Assembly (NCBI GenBank): GCA_000583135.1
Contig: JFBG01000039.1
Span: 1 to 35,088, forward strand
Source: Thioalkalivibrio sp. HK1
GTDB taxonomy: Bacteria > Pseudomonadota > Gammaproteobacteria > HK1
Reading direction: 5' to 3'
Length of the DNA: 35,088 nucleotides
Shown here in pieces: positions 27,706-35,088 of the stretch (its first letter is position 1; each line of letters starts with the position of its first letter). Below the pieces are notes generated by a model. That model saw only the letters and a list, made by a program, of their open reading frames with translations. It searched no databases and was not told the origin of the DNA. A program made the translations under genes and the position numbers.

Positions 27706-28392
27706 TCATCTCGCAATGTGCCGGGGGATCGTCCGCGTCCACATTCCGCGAACTCCGCTTGACGCATCGAGGGTAATCTGTTTCAATGAGGAAGAATACC
27801 ATTTCAAGTAGTCGGGTTCGGGTTCGGGTGGCGGATACTTTATCAGTTTCAGAGCCTTATAATACTCTTCTTCCGGCAAACGCACATCATGCAAATGGAA
27901 GAAACTGCAATTCTCGCGCCAGTACTTTGATGAGTGTCTCAGGGATGAGTGTCTCAGGATAGCGCAATAAACGAGATACGAGTTGGCATCCATCTCGTTC
28001 CTCTCCTCCCCTTGCTTATCGTCCGCGCACACTATCTTGATCTTGCTGCTCGGGTAGAGGTAGCAATAGTTCGCATCCATCATCGCATCCTCCAACACCT
28101 TCGCCCAGAGCGGATTCTCTGCGACCTCATCTAAGAAACCCTTCGCCCAGAGCGGATTCTCTGCGGGCTTATTGCAAATCCATCCCCCGTAATTCCCCTC
28201 GAATCCGGAGGGGCAAGGATCGCAATCCTTGCCTTCGGTTACGCATTCTGGACCCGGCTCCCACGATAACGATGCAGCGTTCCCGCTCGCACCGATGAGG
28301 AACACTCCAAAGAGGACCATCGGGATGATTCTCTTCAAGCGGATCGCGGAAGCAGTCCGGGGCGTGAGGCATTGCTTTTCCGTCTGGGTCAT
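27706..28392 (-). CDS. Secreted Cys-containing protein with internal duplications, unrecognised
   Basis: The product has 228 residues from the ATG at 28392 (AGGAG eight bases upstream). An in-frame ATG at 28449 with an even stronger GGAGGAG would add 19 residues; the shorter form gives a more normal signal peptide (RLKRIIPMVLFGVFLIGASG, cleavage near NAA-S). The mature part has eight Cys, including CVTEGKDCDPCPSGFEG, so disulfides are likely in the periplasm or outside. AENPLWAK occurs twice, 14 residues apart, and RHSS twice in a row. Both come from small in-frame DNA duplications. No family was recognised. Confidence 0.55.
   Translation of the reverse strand: MTQTEKQCLTPRTASAIRLKRIIPMVLFGVFLIGASGNAASLSWEPGPECVTEGKDCDPCPSGFEGNYGGWICNKPAENPLWAKGFLDEVAENPLWAKVLEDAMMDANYCYLYPSSKIKIVCADDKQGEERNEMDANSYLVYCAILRHSSLRHSSKYWRENCSFFHLHDVRLPEEEYYKALKLIKYPPPEPEPDYLKWYSSSLKQITLDASSGVRGMWTRTIPRHIAR
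28099..28165. repeat. Duplicated 25-bp segment in the secreted-protein gene
   Basis: The same 25 bases occur at 28099-28123 and 28141-28165, 42 bases (14 codons) apart. A second, perfect 15-bp tandem pair lies in the same gene at 27929-27943 and 27944-27958. Confidence 0.88.
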
Positions 28393-28831
28393 GCTCTTTC
28401 TCCTAAAAGAATCGGCAAGATGTTTGTCGGATTCCGATGGAACGCTCATGGTTTTCTCCTCCTCGGTCGTTTCCTTCGGAGTATACCCTAGGGCTCCGCT
28501 CCGCGCTTGCATCGTTATCGCACCTCTCCCGTAGCACTGTTATTCACGAGTGCACCTCCGCCGCCGGTACGGGTCAGCACCTGCGCGGTAAATCTCGCAT
28601 TCGCTCGAACCTCGCAAGTCAGACCTAACCCGTCCCAGCGATACCCTATCCCCGTCGCAAGTGCTTCCGATTGCAGGTGTCGAGTCGTCAGCCGGTCAAT
28701 GCGTCCCAAGTCCCATAGCACCCTATTCCAAGATTCGCTCGCTCCTAGTCAGACCGCAATCGCATCGCGGATCTGCATGGTACGATCTGCTCGATTGTCT
28801 ACCATCCTTTGATTTCATTCTGGAGAACCCC

Positions 28832-29057
28832 ATGAAATACCCTTCTATGCGGTTGTTCGCTCTCTCTGGTGCCTTGTTCGCTTCCGTATCTCTCTACTGG
28901 CTGTGGAGGTGTTCCAAGCTTGCTAGCTGTAGGTGTTATTGGGGCATTGGCTGGTGCTGCTGAATGCTCCCATCTCAAAGATGGAGATCATGACGCATAT
29001 ATGGAATGCTTGCATGAAGAAAAAGAATCCGATAAGTGGCGAGCGATGCAGTGTTGA
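28832..29057 (+). pseudogene. Small lipoprotein-like gene with one frameshift
   Basis: GGAGAACCCC precedes the ATG at 28832. The first frame reads MKYPSMRLFALSGALFASVS, a signal peptide. At the CTCTCT tract near 28891-28897 the sensible reading moves to another frame: STGCGGVPSLLAVGVIGALA, then AAECSHLKDGDHDAYMECLH and EESDKW-like residues to the stop at 29057. Joined, this gives about 75 residues with a possible lipobox (STGC). It is a short secreted or lipoprotein that is either broken or switched by slippage in the CT repeat; a sequencing error would look the same. Confidence 0.5.
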
Positions 29058-29193
29058 ATCAATAGGATTGGTTGGTATGCGTGATATGGTGCGATGCTCT
29101 CTATTTCCGACAAGGTGACCTTTTCGCAGTCTTTTCGAAGTTGGGACGCTGTCCCGTCCCCCCGTTCCGTACGGGCTCGGATAGCGTCCCTAC

Positions 29194-29667
29194 TCACTTC
29201 CGCTTCACGGAGCGAGCGTAAGCATTTCTTCGCATCCTCTTTTTTTTCGAAAGATCCGCGGGACGGGAACCTTTTCCGGCCGGTACTATATAGACTAGGT
29301 GCCAGTCAGAGTCGGCTTGCTTGTTCGTATTGCATTGAATCTCGTAGGTCATGGTCTTGCTCCTGTCGAAAGGGAAAAGGGAAGGGAACCTACGCGATGC
29401 GGTCAGACCGCTCGGATAGTACCGAGGTGCTCCGTCCGGTGTGTCCTTGTAGCGAATGCTGTATCCCTCTTCGTCTCCGAACGCTCTCCATTCTCCGAGC
29501 GCGTCGCGCACCTTCGCACCGGTGCGAGAAAGGTACTCGGATTCGGATTCGGTGAACTTAGCATCAGCATCGCGGTGCGCATTGATCGGGGATGTTCTTC
29601 CTAGGATAGCAATCGAACGCCAGCTGAGACGATATCCCGTGCTTGCGCAATAAGAACTTTCAGCCAA
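29194..29667 (-). CDS. Hypothetical protein, possibly two overlapping reading units
   Basis: The open frame is 157 residues. A strong AGGAGCAAGACC precedes an internal ATG at 29352, which would give a 52-residue basic protein (MTYEIQCNTNKQ to the stop). The upstream part (EYLSRTGAKVRDALGEW, GYSIRYKDTPDGAPRYYPSG) also looks protein-like but has no clear start of its own. I recognise no family. It lies upstream of nothing conserved and follows nlpD only by position. Confidence 0.35.
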   Translation of the reverse strand: MAESSYCASTGYRLSWRSIAILGRTSPINAHRDADAKFTESESEYLSRTGAKVRDALGEWRAFGDEEGYSIRYKDTPDGAPRYYPSGLTASRRFPSLFPFDRSKTMTYEIQCNTNKQADSDWHLVYIVPAGKGSRPADLSKKKRMRRNAYARSVKRK

Positions 29668-29751
29668 TCTATTCCTTGGTCGGCTAATTCTCGGTCGCTT
29701 CGTATCGATCCGCCACTGCCTGATTTTTTCGCAGCGCCGCTTTTTATATCG

Positions 29752-30909
29752 CTAGCGAGGGAGCCGCTTCAAGGGATCGACCGGTTGGCCTCGATGCCGG
29801 ATCTCGAAATGCAGTTTGACTCGATCCGTGCCGGAACTTCCCATCTCGGCGATCGGATCGCCGGCGCGCACGAACTCTCCCTCTCTCACATCCATCGAGC
29901 GGTTATGAGCGTAGGCGCTCAAAACATCCTCGGTGTGTTTGATGATGATCATATTGCCGTAGCCGACCAAACCGTTGCCGACATAAACCACCTCCCCTCC
30001 GGCGGCGGCCTTGACCGGCTGACCGACCTCGCCTCCGATATCGATCCCTTTGCCGCCTCCGCGTTTGAAGGTGCCGATGACCTTGCCCGATGTGGGCCAT
30101 GTCCAGCGATCGACTTTGGTCGGCAGCGGCGGCGCCGAATCGGGCCTTGCGATGGCGACCTTGGTGGAAGGTGGAGCGGGGAGTGGCTTCTTTCGGGTCG
30201 GGGCGCTCGGCAAAGGGGTGGTTCGCGCTCGCGAATCCGCGGCCTCAGCCTTCGCGCCCGGCTTGGATGCCGGTGCTGCTGCGGGTGGCGTAGAGGACGC
30301 GGGGGGCGCCTTCGGGGGCGCAGGGGGAACGGGTTCGGGGGCGGCGGCGATCACCGTGGGCTTTGAGGTCTCCGGTGCCGCCGGCGCTGCGGCCGGGCTC
30401 GTTGCACCCTCGCCCTTTGACGCATCCCCAGCCTCGGCGGGCTTTTCGGTCTTATCCGGCACCTGATCGCCTTGCGCCGATTTTTCAGGTTTCTCCGTTT
30501 TCTCCGCCGCCTTCGCAGGCTCGACTCTGGCTTGTTCGATCGGACCCGGTCTTTTACCCCGATCTCCTTCGGCTTCGAGCGCCGGGAAGGCGAACTCCAG
30601 ATTCGTGCGCTCCGGGATCAACAGAACCTGACCGATCTTAAGTTTCCTGGGATCTTCGATGCCGTTGACCCTCTCGAGCTCCCGGTAATCGATCCCGAAT
30701 ACCCAACCGACGGCGTAGAGGGTATCCCCCTTCTTGACGACATATTCGCCGGCTTGCCCCGGCACCAAGGGTTTGGTCGGCGGCCCGACGGGGGCGAATT
30801 GCTCCGGCGCCAGTTGGGTACAACCACCGAGCAGTCCGACGATAACGACGAGAGTGCACACACCGACCCATGAAGCCGTGTTTCGCCGAATCGGGAAGTC
30901 GGTGCTCAT
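29752..30909 (-). CDS. nlpD: NlpD-type LysM/LytM lipoprotein (amidase activator)
   Basis: The product has 385 residues. VVIVGLLGGC places the lipid-bearing Cys at residue 30. A LysM domain (about 55-99: EYVVKKGDTLYAVGWVFGID, KLKIGQVLLIP) binds peptidoglycan. A long Pro/Ala/Lys linker follows (about 115-265), then an M23 LytM domain in the last 108 residues. In the LytM domain the usual HxxxD metal motif reads GGGKGIDIGG, so the zinc His is lost, as in EnvC/NlpD activators of AmiA/B/C amidases. The later segment is KLHFEIRHRGQPVDP. The start overlaps the pcm stop by four bases (ATGA). In many gammaproteobacteria rpoS follows; here it does not. Confidence 0.92.
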   Translation of the reverse strand: MSTDFPIRRNTASWVGVCTLVVIVGLLGGCTQLAPEQFAPVGPPTKPLVPGQAGEYVVKKGDTLYAVGWVFGIDYRELERVNGIEDPRKLKIGQVLLIPERTNLEFAFPALEAEGDRGKRPGPIEQARVEPAKAAEKTEKPEKSAQGDQVPDKTEKPAEAGDASKGEGATSPAAAPAAPETSKPTVIAAAPEPVPPAPPKAPPASSTPPAAAPASKPGAKAEAADSRARTTPLPSAPTRKKPLPAPPSTKVAIARPDSAPPLPTKVDRWTWPTSGKVIGTFKRGGGKGIDIGGEVGQPVKAAAGGEVVYVGNGLVGYGNMIIIKHTEDVLSAYAHNRSMDVREGEFVRAGDPIAEMGSSGTDRVKLHFEIRHRGQPVDPLKRLPR

Positions 30910-31619
30910 CGAAGACCCGCCAACATCGGAACGAATGTCACGCTATCCAAAATCTCTTCTTGAACGCCCTTTCCCGTGCGATAACGAGTCAGGCGCATCA
31001 GTTTTTGCCCCTTCGACCCCCCCACGGGGATCACCAAACGACCCTCGGGAGCCAACTGTTCGATCAACATCGGCGGCACTTTCTCAGGGGCGGCGGCCAC
31101 CAATATGGCATTGAAAGGGGCCAATTCGGGCCAGCCCTCGTTCCCGTCTCCGTGCCGAAAATACACATTGGAAAAGCCCAAGGAACCCAAGCGCTCTTGC
31201 GCCCGAACGAGCAGCGATTCGATTCGCTCCACGCTGAAGACCCGATCGAAGAGCGAGGCGAGGATCGCGGTTTGATATCCGCAGCCGGTGCCGATTTCAA
31301 GGATACGAGAGGGGGTGTCGCGAAGAACGGCCTGCGTCATCATCGCCACGATCAAAGGCTGGGAGATGGTCTGCCCTCGCCCGATCGGCAAAGGGATATC
31401 CTCGTAGGAACGGCTGGCGAGCGCTTCGTCCACGAAAAGATGACGGGGAACGAGGCGCATCGCTTCGAGCACCCGCTCGTCATCGATCCCTTTCGCCCGC
31501 AACCGGTCCAGCAGACGCTCTCGGGTGCGCATGGAGGTCATGCCCACACCCTTGATGCGCTGCTTTTGGCGCAGGTCGTTTGAATCGCCGGTCAGGGGAT
31601 CGCCAGATCGCAAAGCCAT
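30906..31619 (-). CDS. pcm: Protein-L-isoaspartate O-methyltransferase
   Basis: The product is 237 residues from the ATG at 31619, or 211 from MTSMRTRERLL at 31541; both have modest ribosome sites. The family N-terminus often includes the G-x-GMTS stretch, which slightly favours the longer form that overlaps surE by 28 bases. Conserved parts are PRHLFVDEALASRSYEDIPL, GQTISQPLIVAMMTQ and the SAM loop ILEIGTGCGYQTAIL. It methylates isoaspartyl residues in damaged proteins to allow repair. It sits between surE and nlpD, the classical order. Confidence 0.94.
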   Translation of the reverse strand: MALRSGDPLTGDSNDLRQKQRIKGVGMTSMRTRERLLDRLRAKGIDDERVLEAMRLVPRHLFVDEALASRSYEDIPLPIGRGQTISQPLIVAMMTQAVLRDTPSRILEIGTGCGYQTAILASLFDRVFSVERIESLLVRAQERLGSLGFSNVYFRHGDGNEGWPELAPFNAILVAAAPEKVPPMLIEQLAPEGRLVIPVGGSKGQKLMRLTRYRTGKGVQEEILDSVTFVPMLAGLR

Positions 31620-32362
31620 TCCCGCGTCCTGTCCATCTCCCGGTGGCTGGTGAGATCGGTGTGAAGAGGAGTGACGGAGACGAAGCCCGATCGAATGGCC
31701 TCGAAATCCGTCCCCGGACCCTCGTCTTGCGCCTCGCCCTGCTTCCCGAACCAGTAGATCGTCTCGCCGTTGGGATCCTTGGCGGGGATCGCCTTTTCCG
31801 ATTGCCTTCGACGGCCAAGGCGCGTGGCGCGAATCCCGCCGAGATCGCCGAGCGGGATATCGGGAATGTTCACGTTCAAAATCGCCCCGCTTTCAAGCAA
31901 TCGCTTTTCAAGATGACGATCGGCGATCAAGCCGACCAGACACTTCGCCACCTCGGCCGCGGTATCGTAATGACGACACTCGTAGGAGGCGAGCGAAATC
32001 GCAAGCGCCGGCAACCCTAGGAAACGCCCCTCCATCGCCGCCGCCACGGTTCCCGAATAGATCACGTCATCGCCCAGATTGGCGCCGGCGTTGATGCCGG
32101 AGACCACGATATCGGGCTCGGGATCCAGCAAGCCGGTAATCGCTAGATGCGTGCAATCCGCCGGAGTGCCCTCGACGCTGATGAACCCGTTCGGCATGGT
32201 GCGATAACGCAGCGGGTTGCGGATGGTCAAGGAGTTGCTGGCCCCGCTGCGATTGCGATCCGGGGCGACCACGATCACTTCGCCCAAGGGTCTCAAAACA
32301 TCGGCAAGGCTTCGAAGTCCGGGTGCGAGATAACCATCGTCATTGCTGACGAGAATCCTCAT
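31592..32362 (-). CDS. surE: 5'/3'-nucleotidase SurE
   Basis: The product has 256 residues from the ATG at 32362 (MRILVSNDDG). A GTG nine bases upstream is possible. Metal-binding Asp8-Asp9 lie in the N-terminal motif, followed by VVAPDRNRSGASNSLT and SGINAGANLGDDVIYSGTVA with the conserved Asn. SurE removes phosphate from nucleoside monophosphates and short polyphosphates. The gene starts the surE-pcm-nlpD operon; its 3' end overlaps pcm. Confidence 0.95.
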   Translation of the reverse strand: MRILVSNDDGYLAPGLRSLADVLRPLGEVIVVAPDRNRSGASNSLTIRNPLRYRTMPNGFISVEGTPADCTHLAITGLLDPEPDIVVSGINAGANLGDDVIYSGTVAAAMEGRFLGLPALAISLASYECRHYDTAAEVAKCLVGLIADRHLEKRLLESGAILNVNIPDIPLGDLGGIRATRLGRRRQSEKAIPAKDPNGETIYWFGKQGEAQDEGPGTDFEAIRSGFVSVTPLHTDLTSHREMDRTREWLCDLAIP

Positions 32363-32406
32363 CGGTAGCACTTCTCGATCATCGTCTCACCCGAGCAAAG
32401 ATCCTA

Positions 32407-32429
32407 GGGAGCGTTCGGTCAACGCTCCC
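32407..32429 (-). terminator. Stem-loop after the PuuD-like gene
   Basis: GGGAGCGTT-CGGTC-AACGCTCCC: perfect 9-base arms and a 5-base loop, 71 bases past the stop of the membrane-protein gene and 45 bases before surE. The T-run is missing, so termination is plausible but not certain. Confidence 0.5.
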
Positions 32430-32484
32430 GGCCTGCAAAGCGGTGCGGGGGGCCGCGAAAAAACGAATATCGCGGACCCGGGGA

Positions 32485-32501
32485 AAGGGCGTCAGGCCCT
32501 T
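32485..32501 (-). terminator. Short stem-loop at the stop of the PuuD-like gene
   Basis: AAGGGC-GTCAG-GCCCTT overlaps the stop codon. On the minus strand it is followed by TTCC only. With the stem at 32407-32429 it may form a two-part terminator. Confidence 0.35.
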
Positions 32502-33000
32502 AGAAAAGCTGGCCGTGCCCCGAACCCATGAAGAGCAACATCGGGATCGAGAGCATGGTGTTGGTACGAGAAGCCAGCAGTGCCGTACGACGCGCCTTGT
32601 TCTTCTCCTCGTCCGTAGCCTGGACCATCCCCAGCACCTTCTTCTGGTTGGGCCAGATCAGCACCCAAACATTGAACAGCATGATGGTGCCGAGCCACGC
32701 CCCGATGCCGATCCCTCGCGCCGCTTCTTGGAGCAAGAAAGCGTCTGCGAATCGGTTCTGCGAAAGCAGCAACGCCGCCCCCGAGAGCCAAGTGACCACC
32801 GCCGCCCACCTGAACCACAACAACGCTCGGGGAGCGACATATTTATTGATGGCCGCTGGGCCGGGGCCATCCTTATCGGCATTGGCTTGAGCAATCGCGG
32901 GGACCTGCACGAAATTGAAGTAGTAGAGCAGCCCGATCCACGCAACTCCGGACAAGAAGTGAATCCAGCGTTCCAATGCCAGCAGAGACTGTAGTTCCAT
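32500..33000 (-). CDS. Membrane protein like the N-terminal domain of urate hydroxylase PuuD
   Basis: The product has 166 residues from the ATG at 33000 with GGAGG upstream. Four membrane helices are visible, beginning ERWIHFLSGVAWIGLLYYFN and including RALLWFRWAAVVTWLSGAAL, IGAWLGTIMLFNVWVLIWPN and the end SIPMLLFMGSG. The early HFLSGVAWIGLLYYFNFVQVP and WPNQKK segments fit the Urate_ox_N family. Conserved His and Trp residues suggest heme binding. In PuuD a cytochrome c domain follows; it is absent here, so urate oxidation is doubtful and the role is open. The 25-residue peptide gene lies 87 bases upstream. Confidence 0.75.
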   Translation of the reverse strand: MELQSLLALERWIHFLSGVAWIGLLYYFNFVQVPAIAQANADKDGPGPAAINKYVAPRALLWFRWAAVVTWLSGAALLLSQNRFADAFLLQEAARGIGIGAWLGTIMLFNVWVLIWPNQKKVLGMVQATDEEKNKARRTALLASRTNTMLSIPMLLFMGSGHGQLF

Positions 33001-33087
33001 CAATCAATCCTCCGAAAAAAGTTCGATTCAATCCTTCCTTTTCGCCCTCCGAAGAAAGAGGGCCAATCGCGGGTCCTTATCAAGGCA

Positions 33088-33165
33088 TCAAACGATGGCA
33101 GTCAACACCAAGGCCAAGACGACACCGCAGACGATAGTTCCGGTAATGCTGTCCAAAGGGTTCAT
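33088..33165 (-). CDS. 25-residue single-helix membrane peptide
   Basis: An ATG at 33165 is preceded by CGAGGAGAGATTCG, one of the best ribosome sites in the window. The product is MNPLDSITGTIVCGVVLALV plus LTAIV, nearly all one membrane helix. The stop at 33088 is 87 bases before the PuuD-like gene on the same strand, so they are likely co-transcribed and may work together, as small subunits do in heme-containing membrane complexes. No family was recognised. Confidence 0.55.
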   Translation of the reverse strand: MNPLDSITGTIVCGVVLALVLTAIV

Positions 33166-34194
33166 CGAATCTCTCCTCGTTTATCCGATCGATTGAAAGG
33201 CTTGCAGCCCCGTGCGAAATCCGCCACTGATCACCCGCATCGCTTCGCCGAGCGCGGGCCGAATCGCGGGCATTTTACTACTCTTTGCCCCGATGCTTCC
33301 TTCGAAAGCCGGCGATCGATCGGGCAACTCGAAAAAAGGCTTTTAGCCCCTGACACCGCTCGCCGCACGATCCCCCGCGATTGGGCGAGCGAACATCGAA
33401 CCCCCGCTCGCTGCGCACCGCCGCAAGATGCCTGAGGACAACCGGACTGCGGATTGTCTTGCCAGCGACTGACCGCTGACCGCCAAGCCACCTGCCCCCA
33501 TCCCCGCAGATTGAATATCACCCGATCGAGCCGGGCGAGGGGCTGCCTACGGCCGACCGCCTTCGATGGATTCTCTCGGTAGAGGAAGGTACCCCCGTAC
33601 CAGTCAATGCCGCCCGCCAAAGGGCTTGCCACCTTCTCGATGTCGAGCGAAAAACGCTGCCCGAGATGCCCATATCTCGGATACGCTCACATCCCTTCTG
33701 TCGATGTTCTTCTCTCCCACCCGGACGACCCCGATCCCTCCGACACGCTCTCGCCATCACTCGGTAGCAGTACACCGGAAGAATGTCCTGAACCTCGCCC
33801 CTATCGACGATCCTCACCGGTAAGAAGTCGAGCGAGAGCCGCAGCCTTTCGAATCCGAAACCGCCTGCGGCATCGAAGGGATCATCACCCGTTCGATTGC
33901 GATCCGGGCGGGGGGACTCAAAGATGAAAGCGGATAGCGCTCGTACGCGAGAACGAACAGACGAAGCGCGGACACTCAAGACCTCGAACCCGAAGGGAAT
34001 CGGATCACGAAGCACTCGTGGGTCACATCCGCACCGACGCTCGGCCATCTCTGTTAGACAAGATGCGAGAACGATCCGACCCTCTTGGATTTTCGCCTCG
34101 GTCTCGCCTTAGTACAAGCCTCACGGTCAGTACGTCCATCGCGGTCTCTTCTTTTCTTTGATTGACAAGTGAATGATAGCGGGGCGGGCGCTGC
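33166..34194. other. 1-kb stretch without a convincing gene
   Basis: Open frames on both strands are long because of GC-rich text (for example 33518-34048 minus), but they overlap each other, are Arg/Ser-rich and lack ribosome sites or known motifs. The promoter of the PuuD-like operon should lie near 33170-33260. Confidence 0.4.
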
Positions 34195-34452
34195 ATGGAA
34201 GTTCAAGGGTCTATTTCGAGGAAAATCAATGAAAAGAACACGATCATGAGGGAAGTGAAAAGAATCGAGCCCATAGAAGATATCTCGATCGACAATCAAG
34301 GGAGAGTCGCCACCCTTGGAAAGATCGAAAGATACATCACCGAGCAACGAAGAGTCATGATGGCGTTGGCTATTGTAGCCATCGCAGCACTCGCTCGATA
34401 CCTCTTATCGGGCGACCAACCCATCGCCTCGCAACAATGCCCTAAAGGATGA
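34195..34452 (+). CDS. Small single-pass membrane protein, unrecognised
   Basis: The product is 85 residues from the ATG at 34195, or 68 from MREVKRIEPIED at 34246; neither start has a strong ribosome site. A charged N-terminal part is followed by one membrane helix (VMMALAIVAIAALARYLLSG) and a short tail. The stop overlaps the next ATG by four bases (ATGA), so the two genes are likely coupled. Confidence 0.45.
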   Translation: MEVQGSISRKINEKNTIMREVKRIEPIEDISIDNQGRVATLGKIERYITEQRRVMMALAIVAIAALARYLLSGDQPIASQQCPKG

Positions 34453-35048
34453 GGAAAATGGCCATTGGCAACCAAAGAGCTAGGATTATCCTCGGTCTCA
34501 CTCTTTTGATTGGCGCGGGAAATTCGAGCGCGGGCTTGTGGAATCTCCAAAGTCTAAACTCCGATTCTTCAGATACGTTTATGCATATAATTAGTGTCAT
34601 GCATCTTGGATCTGACATGGAAAATTTTGGAGATTTTGGAGCCATGCAGGCGATCTGCGGTGGCTACGGAATAAACATCTAGATCGTCGGTGCCTTCTTC
34701 GGCGATCTAGGGTCTATGGGAACCGATGTCGATGCAGACATACAATTCGACAACAAAGTACCTGAGAAATTTTCATATTTCACCTTTGATCGCGAGATGG
34801 AGATGAATAATCTTCCAAAGGAAGCTAACGTATCACATGCCAAACTGCTCCAAGCAGTATTCGACGATTTCGATTCGTTCATGTCAATGAACCAAAGACT
34901 TGCAAAAGCGCAAGAGTTCACGATTCGAATTTACAATAAGCATCAGGTGCGCGATAGAGATGTTCGAATACCAACTTCCGGCCTCAAAGAAATCCTACCT
35001 GAATTTTACCGACGCTGCGAAGAATCCCGGCAGAGAAAAACGAGGTGA
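34449..35048 (+). pseudogene. Secreted protein gene interrupted by an in-frame TAG
   Basis: The ATG at 34449 (or 34458) starts a signal peptide (RARIILGLTLLIGAGNSSAG). The frame runs to TAG at 34680-34682 and continues in the same frame, without another stop, to 35048. The part after the TAG reads IVGAFFGDLGSMGTDVDADI and continues through EKFSYFTFDREMEM, SHAKLLQAVFDDFDSF and FTIRIYNKHQVRDRDVRIP. Without the TAG the product would be 199 residues. A Met at 34716 could restart, but has no clear ribosome site. No family was recognised. It may be a recent nonsense mutation, readthrough, or two genes. Confidence 0.5.
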
Positions 35049-35068
35049 GCGGAAAGCGAAGAAATCTA

Positions 35069-35088
35069 CCCCCCCCCCCCCCCCCCCC
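35069..35088. repeat. Terminal run of 20 C, probable contig-end artefact
   Basis: The window ends in an uninterrupted run of 20 C. Such runs at contig ends often come from poly-G read artefacts or assembly collapse at a homopolymer, so they should not be read as biology without read support. Confidence 0.8.

Noticed and set aside
27339..27776. A 145-residue plus-strand frame in the gene-poor stretch.
   Set aside because: No ribosome site, no motif, and it runs antisense into the end of the secreted-protein gene.
33518..34048. A 176-residue minus-strand frame.
   Set aside because: Arg/Ser-rich translation of GC-rich text, overlapping other open frames, without a ribosome site or any motif.
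1..35088. tRNA, rRNA or tmRNA genes and integration sites.
   Set aside because: I found no T-arm consensus in a cloverleaf context and no rRNA-like stretch on either strand by eye.

Overview
The window looks like one contig from a gammaproteobacterial chromosome. The evidence is the tightly overlapping surE-pcm-nlpD block, a proteobacterial-type RppH and a Gram-negative-type adenylate kinase. I cannot name the genus. The first base lies inside a gene. The last 20 bases are a pure C run, so the right edge is probably the physical end of an assembled contig. Almost every gene is on the minus strand.

Left third (1-9.75 kb) is a rearranged phage-defence-type island. At the very left is the first 578 residues of a DUF1156-type adenine-specific DNA methylase. 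Directly upstream of it lies the decayed C-terminal quarter of a SNF2/DUF3883 helicase. A full-length, AT-rich relative of that helicase sits at 5.7-9.35 kb. It is followed by a decayed copy of the methylase start. Two diverged helicase-methylase pairs have therefore been present, and each has lost the opposite partner. Between them lie two degenerate IS3-family copies (A and B, in opposite orientation) and a small membrane/coiled-coil gene with a 21-bp tandem repeat. A third IS piece (C, 14.3-14.8 kb) is the missing 3' half of copy A.

An osmoprotectant-type ABC transporter follows (9.75-13.46 kb): substrate-binding protein, ATPase with CBS domain, and permease, with a strong hairpin between the first two genes. 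A second cluster with defence-like content spans 15.06-20.02 kb. It holds a beta-class DNA methyltransferase, an OLD/AAA_21-type ATPase, a TOPRIM-like partner overlapping the ATPase, and an unrecognised 541-residue protein.

The region 20.2-26.1 kb is metabolic: a nitronate monooxygenase-like protein, an IS3 orfA relic, an adk-rppH-2OG-dioxygenase operon, a divergent Mth938-domain gene and an Ldh-family dehydrogenase. From 26.1 to 29.7 kb is a gene-poor accessory stretch with a secreted protein carrying internal duplications, a frameshifted small lipoprotein and weak ORFs. It occupies the position where rpoS usually follows nlpD.

The region 29.75-33.2 kb holds nlpD, pcm, surE, a PuuD-N-terminal-like membrane protein and a 25-residue membrane peptide. 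After about 1 kb without a convincing gene, the contig ends with a small membrane-protein gene coupled to a secreted-protein gene that is interrupted by an in-frame amber codon.
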